A DNA stretch of 64,000 bases, taken from contig JBCDBR010000015.1 in NCBI GenBank assembly GCA_039183205.1, positions 1 to 64,000 on the forward strand, read 5' to 3'. The translations under genes and the position numbers were made by a program. The first letter of the stretch is position 1, and each line of letters begins with the position of its first letter. This DNA is from HKCCE3408 sp039183205. GTDB lineage: Bacteria; Pseudomonadota; Alphaproteobacteria; Rhodobacterales; Rhodobacteraceae. Below the pieces are notes generated by a model that saw nothing but the letters and a program-made list of their open reading frames with translations, was not told where the DNA came from and did no database searches. Of this stretch, positions 16,610 to 23,972 are shown piece by piece.

Positions 16610-18524
16610 GGACGGAGATCAACCCGGTCTCCGGCAATTCCCCGGTCAATTGTGCCTCGTAGATGCGTAGGCTTTCGGTCACGCGCATGATGTAGTTGCG
16701 GGTCTCATCGAACGGAACCGCTTCAATCCAATCGATCACATCGACACGGGCATCGCGTGGATCGCCGAACCGTTCAATCCAGGCGTCTGCGCGACTTGGT
16801 CCGGCATTGTAGGCCGCAGCGATCAAAACGGGGTTATTGCCATATGTATCAATTAGATATTCCAGATAGCCGGCGCCAAGTACGGCATTGTATTCCGGGT
16901 CGGTCAAAAGCCGGCTTTCATTGAATGGAATGTCGAGCCGCGCGGCCGTATCGCGTCCGGTGCGCGGCATGACTTGCATCAGTCCAAGCGCGCCGGCACC
17001 GGATTGGACAACAGGGTCAAACTCGGATTCGCGCCGCGCGATGGATAAGGTCAGCGCCGCCGGGACCGGCAGATCAGCCTCGGCCAGAGACGTAACAGGA
17101 TAATAGGCGCGCATGATCTCCCAACCTTGTTGGGCGGCGCGTTTGGCGATCCGAAGCGCGATATGCGGATCGCCCAGATCAAAGGCCAGATCTCCCAGAG
17201 ACCCGGCGCCATCGCGATCAAGGCTTTCCGTCAGATGGGTCAAAAACCGCTCGGCGAGATCGACCTCGCCCGCTTGGTAAAGCGTCAGCGCAGCCTGCAA
17301 CACGCTGGATGCAATGTAATCCTGCTCGCGCCAGGACGGGTGGGGTTCGTCGCCCAAAAAGGCCGGGTCAGGCGCCAGCCCACCGCGTTCAGCCGCCAAT
17401 TGCCCGTAAAAGCTCGATTGGTATTGCGCCCCGAGTGCGAAGGCATCCGCGGCGGCATCACTGTTGCCCGCAGCCTGATGTGCCCGGCCCAGCCAATACC
17501 CTGCCCGTCCCAGACTTATGGGGCTGAAAACAACATCGCGAAATCGGGTGAAGTGCGCGACCGCGTCGTCGGCCCGGTCGAGCCGCAACGCAGCATAGCC
17601 TGCGAGCCATTCGAGATCGGCAAATGCCAAATAATCGACCTCTGGATCGACGAAATGATTGGCGGCCAATGCGTATCCGCGCGCGTAATCGCCGTCGCGC
17701 ATGATATCCCGCGCCAAGGTCGCGCGTCGATCGGCCCATGCCTCGGGCCGACCCAATGCGTCGGCAGATTGGCTGGTTTCCTCCAAAAGGTCGGCGGCCG
17801 TATCCCAAAACCCCGACCGCATGCGCCAGACCATACGTTCGTAGGCAAGCCCCGGGTGATCCATCAGCGCCTCTGGTACCGCCTCGATCCGGGCATCCAC
17901 GCCATTGCGGCGCTGGCGCAGCGCATCGCGCGCCTCAGCGAGACGGCGCCAGCCCTCTGGCACCAGCGGAAGCATGGCCGCAACACGATCGGTCTCGCCC
18001 TCCCACAAAAGGTGGTCGAGCCGTTCGATGTGATGATCTTCAAGAACGCGCGCATGGAGCGTCAAGAATTGCGCTTCCTCAGCACTGGCCAGCGGAAGGC
18101 TTGTCCATGCGGCAACCAAAATCTCGCTTGGATCGCTGCCTTGCGCCGCAAGCGCTTCGGCCAAGCGCACAGCACCGGTGCCGGTTTGCGGTGCGTAATC
18201 CTCGAAATATGCCACGACGCGAGCCGCATCTGCCCGGGCCGGTATGGCATATTCCCCTTGTCGCTGAAGAAACGGCAGGCCCGGCCAATCGGAATTGCGT
18301 GCCAAGAAATCTTCGTACTCCGTCCAATCGCCATCCCGCGCGCGTAACCTGGTCCACAGCACGACGTCCCGGGCGGCGGGGTCATCGATGCCCGAAAGCG
18401 CAAGTTCGGCCGCTGCGAAATTGCGATCGTCCAAGGCGCGCAATGCCGATGCCAGCGCATCAGGGTTTGCGGTGGCAGAGACCGGCCACCAGACGAGAAT
18501 TGCAATGTAAACGATCCAACGCAT
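16596..18524 (-). CDS. Soluble lytic murein transglycosylase (Slt70-like)
   Basis: The 642-residue protein begins with a signal peptide (MRWIVYIAILVWWPVSATA) and a long alpha-helical superhelical domain of about 450 residues. A C-terminal SLT goose-lysozyme-like domain contains SIARRESEFDP with the catalytic glutamate, GALGLMQVMPRTGRDTA, and AAYNAGPSRADAWI. It cleaves peptidoglycan in the periplasm to form 1,6-anhydromuropeptides. The start at 18524 gives a clean signal peptide, while the frame is open to 18626. The divergent neighbour is dapA, in the same general pathway (diaminopimelate for peptidoglycan). Confidence 0.92.
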   Translation of the reverse strand: MRWIVYIAILVWWPVSATANPDALASALRALDDRNFAAAELALSGIDDPAARDVVLWTRLRARDGDWTEYEDFLARNSDWPGLPFLQRQGEYAIPARADAARVVAYFEDYAPQTGTGAVRLAEALAAQGSDPSEILVAAWTSLPLASAEEAQFLTLHARVLEDHHIERLDHLLWEGETDRVAAMLPLVPEGWRRLAEARDALRQRRNGVDARIEAVPEALMDHPGLAYERMVWRMRSGFWDTAADLLEETSQSADALGRPEAWADRRATLARDIMRDGDYARGYALAANHFVDPEVDYLAFADLEWLAGYAALRLDRADDAVAHFTRFRDVVFSPISLGRAGYWLGRAHQAAGNSDAAADAFALGAQYQSSFYGQLAAERGGLAPDPAFLGDEPHPSWREQDYIASSVLQAALTLYQAGEVDLAERFLTHLTESLDRDGAGSLGDLAFDLGDPHIALRIAKRAAQQGWEIMRAYYPVTSLAEADLPVPAALTLSIARRESEFDPVVQSGAGALGLMQVMPRTGRDTAARLDIPFNESRLLTDPEYNAVLGAGYLEYLIDTYGNNPVLIAAAYNAGPSRADAWIERFGDPRDARVDVIDWIEAVPFDETRNYIMRVTESLRIYEAQLTGELPETGLISVLTRR

Positions 18525-18542
18525 GCTGACCTGTATCGCTGA

Positions 18543-18559
18543 TTTATCCACAGGATAAA
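18543..18559. promoter_or_regulatory. Perfect palindrome containing a consensus DnaA box
   Basis: TTTATCC-ACA-GGATAAA is a 7-bp perfect inverted repeat with a 3-nt centre, and it contains the exact DnaA box TTATCCACA at 18544-18552. It lies between the divergent lytic transglycosylase and dapA genes, 19 nt upstream of the transglycosylase start codon. It could be a dimer operator or an isolated DnaA site. Confidence 0.5.
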
Positions 18560-18652
18560 ACAGGTCAGCGGGGGTGCAACACAAGAACTTGGCATTCAGG
18601 GCACCGTTGGATAGTGTCTGCGCCATTCCGCCGATCCGAAAGGTCCTGTGAC

Positions 18653-19534
18653 ATGCTTCAAGGCTCCATGACCGCTCTTGTGACCCCCTTTCAGGCAGAT
18701 GCGCCCGAAAAGGTGGACTGGGATGCGCTCAAGCGCCTGGTCGATTGGCAGATCGCAGAAGGCACTCAGGCCCTGGTTCCGGTCGGCACGACGGGCGAAA
18801 GCCCGACATTGACCCATGACGAACATGAAGAGGTAATCGCGGCCGTTGTTGATGCGGTGGCAAACCGCGTGCCTGTGATTGCCGGGGCCGGGTCGAACAA
18901 CACCGCTGAGGCCATCCGGTTTGTCGAATATGCAAAACGTGTGGGTGCAGACGCGGCCCTGGTGGTGACGCCCTACTACAACAAGCCCACCCAGCGCGGG
19001 CTGATCGCGCATTACCAAGCTCTGGCCGGTATTGGGTTGCCGATTATTATCTACAATATCCCGCCCCGGTCGGTCATCGACATGGCGCCCGAGACCATGG
19101 GTCTTTTGGCAAGATTGCCAACGATTGTCGGCGTTAAGGATGCCACGGGCGATATCGCGCGGGTGTCCAAGCAGCGCGCGGCCTGCGGTGCCGATTTCAT
19201 CCAGCTCTCTGGCGAAGATGCCACGGCATTGGGGTTTAACGCCCATGGCGGTGTCGGATGCATCTCTGTGACGGCAAATGTTGCCCCGCGGCTTTGCGCG
19301 GAATTCCAATCTGCCACTTTGAGCGGTGATTTCGCCACCGCATTGGGCCTGCAAGATAGGCTGATGCCCCTGCACGAGGCGATTTTCCTGGAACCGGGCT
19401 TGGCCGGCGCAAAATACGCCCTGTCGGTGCTGGGCCATTGCTCAGACGCGGTTCGCCTGCCGCTAACCGCGGTTGAGGATGGCACCAAAGCCCGCATTCA
19501 GGATGCGATGCGTCATGCCGGGCTCCTCAACTGA
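18653..19534 (+). CDS. dapA: 4-hydroxy-tetrahydrodipicolinate synthase
   Basis: DapA condenses pyruvate with aspartate semialdehyde, the first committed step to lysine and diaminopimelate. The 293-residue protein (ATG at 18653) has MTALVTPF, the VGTTGESPTLTHDEH loop near residue 45 with the relay threonine, IIIYNIPPR near 135 with the catalytic tyrosine and arginine, and VGVKDATGD near 160 with the Schiff-base lysine. All key residues are present. The 3' end overlaps trmO by 20 nt. Confidence 0.97.
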   Translation: MLQGSMTALVTPFQADAPEKVDWDALKRLVDWQIAEGTQALVPVGTTGESPTLTHDEHEEVIAAVVDAVANRVPVIAGAGSNNTAEAIRFVEYAKRVGADAALVVTPYYNKPTQRGLIAHYQALAGIGLPIIIYNIPPRSVIDMAPETMGLLARLPTIVGVKDATGDIARVSKQRAACGADFIQLSGEDATALGFNAHGGVGCISVTANVAPRLCAEFQSATLSGDFATALGLQDRLMPLHEAIFLEPGLAGAKYALSVLGHCSDAVRLPLTAVEDGTKARIQDAMRHAGLLN

Positions 19535-20003
19535 CAATCGCGCCGGTGAGGTCGCGCTTGGCGTTGATCCAAGGATAGATACCGGCCTTACATTCATCGG
19601 GACCATCCGTGCGCCGTGGGGGCCGACGGATTGCCCGAAAAACCTCCGCATCGCGCGCGAGCGCGGCGGCGGCGCGCGTATTTTGCTGCGCCCCGAATAC
19701 GCGCTGGCGCTGCAAGGTTTGTCTGACGGCCAGGCCATTCAACTGCTTTACTGGGTTGACCGGGGCCAACGGGATCTGATCGTGCAAAGCCCCGCCCATG
19801 CTGACGGCCCGCGCGGCGTCTTTGCGCTGCGCAGTCCGGTCCGTCCCAACCCGATCGCTCTGGCCTGCGTTCGCATCACCAAGATTGATGGCCCAAACCT
19901 AGAGATCGACGCCATCGATGCCTGGGACGGAACACCGGTTTTGGACATTAAGCCCTGGTTGGCCACAATCGATGTGCCGCCAGACTGGCGCGGGCCCGAT
20001 TAA
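19515..20003 (+). CDS. trmO: TrmO/TsaA-family tRNA (t6A37) N6-methyltransferase
   Basis: The 162-residue protein has the TrmO beta-barrel signatures FIGTIRAPWG near the N-terminus, SPAHADGPRGVFALRSPVRPNPIALACVRI near residue 95, and AWDGTPVLDIKPWL near 140. TrmO proteins use SAM to methylate t6A at position 37 of certain tRNAs. This single-domain form lacks the long C-terminal extension of the E. coli protein. The start at 19515 overlaps dapA by 20 nt, and smpB follows after 19 nt, so the three genes probably form one operon. Confidence 0.85.
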   Translation: MPGSSTDNRAGEVALGVDPRIDTGLTFIGTIRAPWGPTDCPKNLRIARERGGGARILLRPEYALALQGLSDGQAIQLLYWVDRGQRDLIVQSPAHADGPRGVFALRSPVRPNPIALACVRITKIDGPNLEIDAIDAWDGTPVLDIKPWLATIDVPPDWRGPD

Positions 20004-20022
20004 GCGCCTATATCCCGCGGCC

Positions 20023-20502
20023 ATGGCCAACAAACCCGCAGATAATCCGAATTACAAAGTCATCGCCGAAAATCGCCGCGCACGGTTTGATTTCGCGATT
20101 GAAGATGACTTGGAGGTCGGCATTATCCTGGAAGGCTCGGAGGTGAAGTCGCTGCGCCAAGGCGGATCGAACATCGCCGACAGCTATGCTGACGTCAGCG
20201 GAGGAGAGCTTTGGCTCGTGAACGGCTACATCGCGCCCTACCTGCAAGCCAAAACCTGGGGGCACGAAGAACGTCGCCGTCGCAAGTTGTTGGCCTCGAA
20301 AAAAGAGCTCTCAAAGCTTTGGAATGCCACGCAGCGGCAAGGCATGACGCTGGTCCCGTTGGTCATGTATTTCAATCACCGCGGAATTGTGAAGCTGAAG
20401 ATCGGTATCGCCAAAGGCAAGAAAGTCACGGACAAACGCGAAACCTCGGCCAAGCGCGATTGGAACCGGCAAAAGCAGCGGCTGTTGAAGGAACGCGGCT
20501 AA
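20023..20502 (+). CDS. smpB: SsrA-binding protein SmpB
   Basis: SmpB binds tmRNA and brings it to stalled ribosomes for trans-translation. The 159-residue protein has the beta-barrel motifs NPNYKVIAENRRARFDFAI, GIILEGSEVKSLRQG and GELWLVNGYIAPY. The basic C-terminal tail (GIAKGKKVTDKRETSAKRDW then RLLKERG) reads into the mRNA channel. The start was chosen at MANKPADNPNYK. tmRNA itself is not found in the window. Confidence 0.97.
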   Translation: MANKPADNPNYKVIAENRRARFDFAIEDDLEVGIILEGSEVKSLRQGGSNIADSYADVSGGELWLVNGYIAPYLQAKTWGHEERRRRKLLASKKELSKLWNATQRQGMTLVPLVMYFNHRGIVKLKIGIAKGKKVTDKRETSAKRDWNRQKQRLLKERG

Positions 20503-20537
20503 ACCGCTAATCGGTGCGATGCGTAAAGAGGTGACCA

Positions 20538-21389
20538 ATGGCGGCAGATGACCCGAAAACACTGGTATCGACCGAATGGCTCGACGCCCATTTGAACGAT
20601 CCGGACCTGCGGGTTTTGGACGGCTCGTTCTATCTTCCCGATGCGGGTCGAAACGCCCGGGCGGAATTTGAGGCATCGCATATTCCAGGGGCGCGGTTCT
20701 TTGACATCGACGAGATATCGGATCATCGGTCCTCGTTGCCGCATATGGCCCCCCCGACCGAGAAATTCATGAGCCGCATGCGCAAGATGGGGGTGGGCGA
20801 TGGTCATCAGGTCGTGGTCTATGACGGCGCAGGCATTTATTCCGCCGCCCGCGTTTGGTGGCTTTTCAAACTGATGGGTAAATCGGATATCGCCGTTCTC
20901 GATGGCGGGTTTCCGAAATGGCAGGCCGAAGGCCGCGCTGTTGAGGATATGCCGCCGATCGTGCGCGATCGTCACCTAACAGCCAGCCGTCAAAACCACC
21001 TAATCAAAGATGTCACGCAAGTTGCAGCGGCCTCCAAACTCGGCGATTGGCAAATCGTCGACGCACGCTCTCCGTCGCGGTTTCGCGGCGACGAACCCGA
21101 GCCGCGCGAAGGTCTGCGCTCCGGTCACATCCCGGGCTCGAAAAACGTTCACTACGCGACACTGCTGAACCCTGACGGCACAATGAAGGAAGGCCGTCCC
21201 TTGGCCGAAGCCTTTACCAGTGCCGGCGTCGATTTGAACCGTCGTATCATCACCACCTGCGGCTCGGGTGTCACCGCGGCCGTCCTTATGCTTGGGCTTG
21301 AGCGTTTGGGTCATCGCAATGCCGCGCTTTACGATGGGTCTTGGTCGGAATGGGGTCAATTCGAACAGCTGAAGGCCGAGACCGGATGA
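20538..21389 (+). CDS. sseA: 3-mercaptopyruvate sulfurtransferase (tandem rhodanese)
   Basis: The 283-residue protein has two rhodanese domains. The N-terminal one (residues 8-140) is inactive, with EASHIPGARFFDIDEISD. The C-terminal one (160-280) has RSGHIPGSKNVHY and the active loop CGSGVTA, the CG[S/T]GVTA form typical of 3-mercaptopyruvate rather than thiosulfate sulfurtransferases. The ribosome-binding site AAAGAGG lies just upstream. The stop codon overlaps the start of the GNAT gene (ATGA). Confidence 0.92.
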   Translation: MAADDPKTLVSTEWLDAHLNDPDLRVLDGSFYLPDAGRNARAEFEASHIPGARFFDIDEISDHRSSLPHMAPPTEKFMSRMRKMGVGDGHQVVVYDGAGIYSAARVWWLFKLMGKSDIAVLDGGFPKWQAEGRAVEDMPPIVRDRHLTASRQNHLIKDVTQVAAASKLGDWQIVDARSPSRFRGDEPEPREGLRSGHIPGSKNVHYATLLNPDGTMKEGRPLAEAFTSAGVDLNRRIITTCGSGVTAAVLMLGLERLGHRNAALYDGSWSEWGQFEQLKAETG

Positions 21390-21922
21390 TCCCCGCAGGA
21401 ACCAAGGTGCCCTATACCATCACCTTCCTGGAGATGACCGAGGCGCCAGAATTCCGCGCACCGGATCTGCCGGACGGCTTTGACCTCATCCATGCCGAAG
21501 ACGCGCCTGTTTGGTATTTCCTTGCGCTCTATCGCGCCGTCGGGCGGGACTGGGAGTGGCAAGATCGTTTGATCGAACCCGAGGTTGACGTTGCGAAATT
21601 TGCAGAACACCCGAAGGTCGAGATCTGGACTTTGCTTTCGAAAGGTTGGCCGCGCGGCTTTTTCGTCTTGGACTTTCGGCAAGCGAATGTCTGCGACCTG
21701 GCGTATTTCGGCCTTGTCCCGGAGGCCGTCGGCCGCGGCGTGGGCAAGACCTTATTGCAACGGGCCGTCACGCAGGCCTGGCGGACCGGGATTAATCGAT
21801 TGACGGTCAATACCTGCACGCTCGATCACCCACGTGCTCTGGGGCTGTATCAGACGATGGGCTTTCGCCCGGTGCGCACCGAAGAGCATTACCGCGTTCT
21901 CTCGCGCGCACGCCTTGGGTGA
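21386..21922 (+). CDS. GNAT-family N-acetyltransferase
   Basis: The 178-residue protein shows the acetyl-CoA-binding loop VPEAVGRGVGKTLLQRAV near residue 120, followed by LTVNTCTLDHPRALGLYQTMGFRPVRTEE, the usual late GNAT strand-helix. The acceptor is unknown. It starts inside the sseA stop (ATGA overlap), so the two are translationally coupled. Confidence 0.9.
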   Translation: MIPAGTKVPYTITFLEMTEAPEFRAPDLPDGFDLIHAEDAPVWYFLALYRAVGRDWEWQDRLIEPEVDVAKFAEHPKVEIWTLLSKGWPRGFFVLDFRQANVCDLAYFGLVPEAVGRGVGKTLLQRAVTQAWRTGINRLTVNTCTLDHPRALGLYQTMGFRPVRTEEHYRVLSRARLG

Positions 21923-22011
21923 ACCTTGCGCTTCTGCGCGAACTGGCCTAGACGCCGCATCTGGCTGTCATAGCCCAAGTCTCCGACGACCTTGTCAAAA
22001 CGGAAAATCTG

Positions 22012-22638
22012 ATGAAAAGCAAATACCTGCCTGGGATCGCGGCGATGGCCACCGTGGTCGTAGCCTCCAATATTCTCGTCCAATTTGTCATCGAACCGTT
22101 GTTCCTGACCTGGGGCGCCTTTACCTATCCGCTCGCCTTTCTTGTGACCGACGTGATGAACCGCCTCTACGGCGCGACCGCCGCGCGGCGGGTGGTGTTT
22201 GCAGGCTTTGCCGCAGGGGTCGCATGTTCGCTTATCGGGATCCAAATTGTGGGCGAATTCGGCCCGCTGGTGACGCTGAGGATCGCACTTGGCAGCGGGA
22301 TTGCGTTTCTCACCGCCCAACTTCTGGACGTAGCGATATTCGACCGGCTGCGTAGGGGGGGATGGTGGCAGGCCCCGGTTGTCTCCTCGATCATCGGCTC
22401 CAGCCTGGATACGGCGCTTTTCTTCACCATCGCCTTTTCGGACACCTTGCGTTTTTTGGAGCCCGGCAACGACGTCGCTTGGGCCAATGAGGCGCTGCCG
22501 ATCCTTGGCGTTGGCCCGCTCGGACCGCTTTGGGTTTCCCTCGCCATTGCCGATTGGGGCGTGAAGCTGGCCTTAGCCCTGCTTGCGCTGATCCCTTTCA
22601 GGCTGATCACCGCGAAATTTCGCCCACATCCTGTGTAA
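22012..22638 (+). CDS. Queuosine precursor transporter (YhhQ/VUT family)
   Basis: The 208-residue protein has about six membrane segments and the family marks YPLAFLVTDVMNRLYG near residue 40 and GSSLDTALFFTIAFSD near 130, typical of the YhhQ group that imports the queuosine precursors preQ0/preQ1. I saw no preQ1 riboswitch in the 89-nt leader. The stop is 2 nt before the palindrome that precedes the tiny-ORF element. Confidence 0.88.
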   Translation: MKSKYLPGIAAMATVVVASNILVQFVIEPLFLTWGAFTYPLAFLVTDVMNRLYGATAARRVVFAGFAAGVACSLIGIQIVGEFGPLVTLRIALGSGIAFLTAQLLDVAIFDRLRRGGWWQAPVVSSIIGSSLDTALFFTIAFSDTLRFLEPGNDVAWANEALPILGVGPLGPLWVSLAIADWGVKLALALLALIPFRLITAKFRPHPV

Positions 22639-22640
22639 AA

Positions 22641-22655
22641 GTGTTTGACAAACAC
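22641..22655. promoter_or_regulatory. Palindrome overlapping a TTGACA -35-like hexamer
   Basis: GTGTTT-GAC-AAACAC is a perfect 6-bp inverted repeat with a 3-nt centre. It overlaps TTGACA at 22645-22650, the consensus -35 hexamer. This would place a regulator directly on the promoter of the tiny-ORF element starting near 22690. No good -10 hexamer was seen at the usual spacing, so promoter activity is inferred only. Confidence 0.45.
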
Positions 22656-22709
22656 CCGATCTATGGCACGCTCAGGCGTAACAGCAACTGTTCGAAAGGA
22701 GGTGATCCA

Positions 22710-22766
22710 GTGTCGAGAGAGGTATTGGAGAAAGGCGTCGGGACAGCTTTGGAGGTTTCCATCTAA
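22710..22766 (+). CDS. 18-residue peptide, conserved with a second copy
   Basis: A GTG start 7 nt after GGAGG opens an 18-codon frame encoding MSREVLEKGVGTALEVSI. The last nine residues and the stop correspond codon by codon to the ORF at 23618-23692 (VG-T/S-A-L/F-EV-S/A-I), with differences mostly synonymous or conservative, as expected for a translated peptide. No signal peptide or known motif is present. It may be a functional micropeptide or a leader peptide controlling the downstream hairpins. Confidence 0.55.
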   Translation: MSREVLEKGVGTALEVSI

Positions 22767-22833
22767 GCAGACTTGGATGTTGAGATCCCCAGGGTTGGGC
22801 ACCTAACCGCGCCCGCCTCCTGATCTTTCGGAA

Positions 22834-22862
22834 GGGCCCCCATTGTGGGGCCCTTTTCGTTT
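22834..22862 (+). terminator. Rho-independent terminator of the copy 1 element
   Basis: GGGCCCC-CATTGT-GGGGCCC is a perfect 7-bp GC stem followed by TTTTCGTTT, a standard intrinsic terminator on the plus strand. It directly follows the C-rich motif. Confidence 0.85.
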
Positions 22863-23030
22863 CTGCCATAGCATCTGACGCGGATGACCCACGACACTAC
22901 ACTGCAAGACCCGAACCTATCGCGACGTGCTATCCCGACAAATAGACATCGTAAGCGGACGCTAATGCGCGCCCCTGGCTCAAATCTTGACCGATGAACT
23001 AGGGCCGAGCACTACGCGGATCGCCGATAT

Positions 23031-23522
23031 TTACTGGATCGTTCCGTTCGCCTCATAGGCGGCATGCATCTGCGCATAATTCATATTGTTGCCGGTATCG
23101 ATCTCCGCACCGTTGGCTGCGGCCAGGGCCTCGAACGCCCCAAAATCATCGACCGACTCCCCGTCAGCGTAAGTCATATCAAGCGCTTGCTGGTAAAGCT
23201 GGTCATAGGCGGCCTGGTAATCGCCACCATTGGCGCTTAGGATTGCGGCGGCGTAGGATTCGGCGCCGGATGCGGATTGCCGGGGCGAAAAAATCCCAAG
23301 GCTGCCCCAGCCGCTATTGACCATGGCTGTGTCGGTCCAATCAAAGATTGAATTGCCGTCGATGCTGGCAAGCTCATCTGCGGTATCCGTCGACAGGCTT
23401 TCGGTCCCGTTAGAGACAACAGACATAACGGCAAGGCCCAAGCCAACCATCGCGGCCGTCAACACAACCCAATCAACCGTGATCGCACCATTCTCGGACT
23501 CGATAAACGTCTTCACTCGCAT
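23031..23522 (-). CDS. Flp-type pilin-like small membrane protein
   Basis: The 163-residue protein starts MRVKTFIESENGAITVDWVVLTAAMVGLGLAV. This is a short charged leader, a glutamate, then one hydrophobic segment, the layout of Flp/Fap type IVb pilins and TadE-like pseudopilins processed by prepilin peptidase. The remainder is acidic and alanine-rich (GGDYQAAYDQLYQQALDMTYADGESVDDF), which is longer than classical Flp pilins. No tad assembly genes are near, so its secretion partner must be elsewhere. The chosen start (ATG ending at 23522) has GGAG at moderate spacing. An ATG ending at 23573 is the alternative. Confidence 0.65.
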   Translation of the reverse strand: MRVKTFIESENGAITVDWVVLTAAMVGLGLAVMSVVSNGTESLSTDTADELASIDGNSIFDWTDTAMVNSGWGSLGIFSPRQSASGAESYAAAILSANGGDYQAAYDQLYQQALDMTYADGESVDDFGAFEALAAANGAEIDTGNNMNYAQMHAAYEANGTIQ

Positions 23523-23608
23523 GTACGGGTACTCCACGCCACTTCTTAACGACCTATTCACCATGTTTGCCATTGATTTTGTTATCAGAATGACGGGATT
23601 TAGGCAGC

Positions 23609-23780
23609 GAGGCGGAGATGGTATGGCACAGAGCATGTGGTTGGGGCCGTGTGCGAAATGACGTCGGTAGCGCTTTCGAGGTGGCCATCTAAGTCGATTT
23701 CGGTTGGTCTTACCGGCGTCCTGCACCAGGCAGCGCCCGCCTCCCGATCCTGCGGAATCGCCCCCTCATGGGGAGCTTTG
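23609..23780 (+). ncRNA. Candidate structured small RNA / mini-mRNA, copy 2 (diverged)
   Basis: This unit parallels copy 1 in order: a purine-rich ribosome-binding region (23609-23617), a tiny ORF ending in the same nine-residue pattern, the C-rich motif GCGCCCGCCTCCCGATC (23733-23749), and a weaker hairpin CCCC-TCAT-GGGG (23762-23773). GAGGCGG (23609-23615) is fully complementary to CCGCCTC (23737-23743). The ribosome-binding region and motif have thus both changed relative to copy 1 while pairing is kept, which supports a structural link. It is divergent from the pilin gene. The terminator lacks a clear T tract, so this copy may be decaying. Confidence 0.5.
23618..23692 (+). CDS. 24-residue peptide, paralogue of the 22710-22766 ORF
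   Basis: The frame from the ATG at 23618 ends RNDVGSAFEVAI-stop, matching the C-terminus of copy 1. Over the final ten codons including the stop, 24 of 30 bases agree, and the changes fall mainly at third positions or give similar residues. The N-terminal part does not align. A GTG at 23651 is an alternative start that would give 13 residues. GAGG lies 5 nt before the ATG. Confidence 0.4.
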   Translation: MVWHRACGWGRVRNDVGSAFEVAI

Positions 23781-23825
23781 TGCGACGCGCACCCACGCGC
23801 TGGCGGAAAAGCCGACGTATAGAAC

Positions 23826-23856
23826 CGGTATAGATCCCGTATATATTCGGTATAGA
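23826..23856. repeat. Three helically phased CGGTATAGA-like repeats
   Basis: CGGTATAGA occurs at 23826-23834 and 23848-23856, with the degenerate CCGTATATA between them at 23838-23846. Start-to-start distances are 12 and 10 nt, close to one helical turn. They lie about 120 nt upstream of arfB and downstream of the copy 2 element. They may be a multi-site regulator target or core promoter motifs. Confidence 0.4.
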
Positions 23857-23972
23857 CGCGGCGGCCTGGACGCTTTCACATGAAGCTATGTGGTGGTCTT
23901 TAGACTGCCGACCGCGTGCGCGACTTGACGCCGCTTTTGAGTTTGTCTTTTGCGTGCGCTAGATGGGCCGGG

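Larger units (their letters stand above)
22690..22862 (+). ncRNA. Candidate structured small RNA / mini-mRNA, copy 1
   Basis: This unit holds a very strong ribosome-binding site, an 18-codon ORF (22710-22766), a C-rich motif (22809-22833, containing GCCCGCCTCCTGATC) and a strong hairpin terminator. The bases 22694-22708, GAAAGGAGGTGATCC, are complementary over 15 nt to the standard 3' end of bacterial 16S rRNA. CGAAAG (22693-22698) can pair with CTTTCG (22825-22830), and GGAGG (22698-22702) with CCTCC (22816-22820), so the C-rich motif could mask the ribosome-binding site. A diverged second copy lies 0.9 kb downstream. It could be a mini-mRNA, a dual-function sRNA or an anti-SD-like regulator. 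I did not recognise it as a named family. Confidence 0.6.

Noticed and set aside
17127..18347. Plus-strand open frame of 406 codons
   Set aside because: It lies wholly antisense to the lytic transglycosylase, whose catalytic and signal-peptide motifs are clear. The product is arginine/proline-rich with no domain pattern, as usual for antisense frames in GC-rich DNA.
21923..22011. PreQ1 riboswitch ahead of the queuosine-precursor transporter
   Set aside because: The 89-nt leader shows neither the short preQ1-I stem-loop with A-rich tail nor a preQ1-II-like core.
23637..23822. 61-codon frame overlapping the second RNA element
   Set aside because: It is in a different frame from the conserved peptide, covers the C-rich motif and hairpin, and shows no similarity to anything in copy 1.
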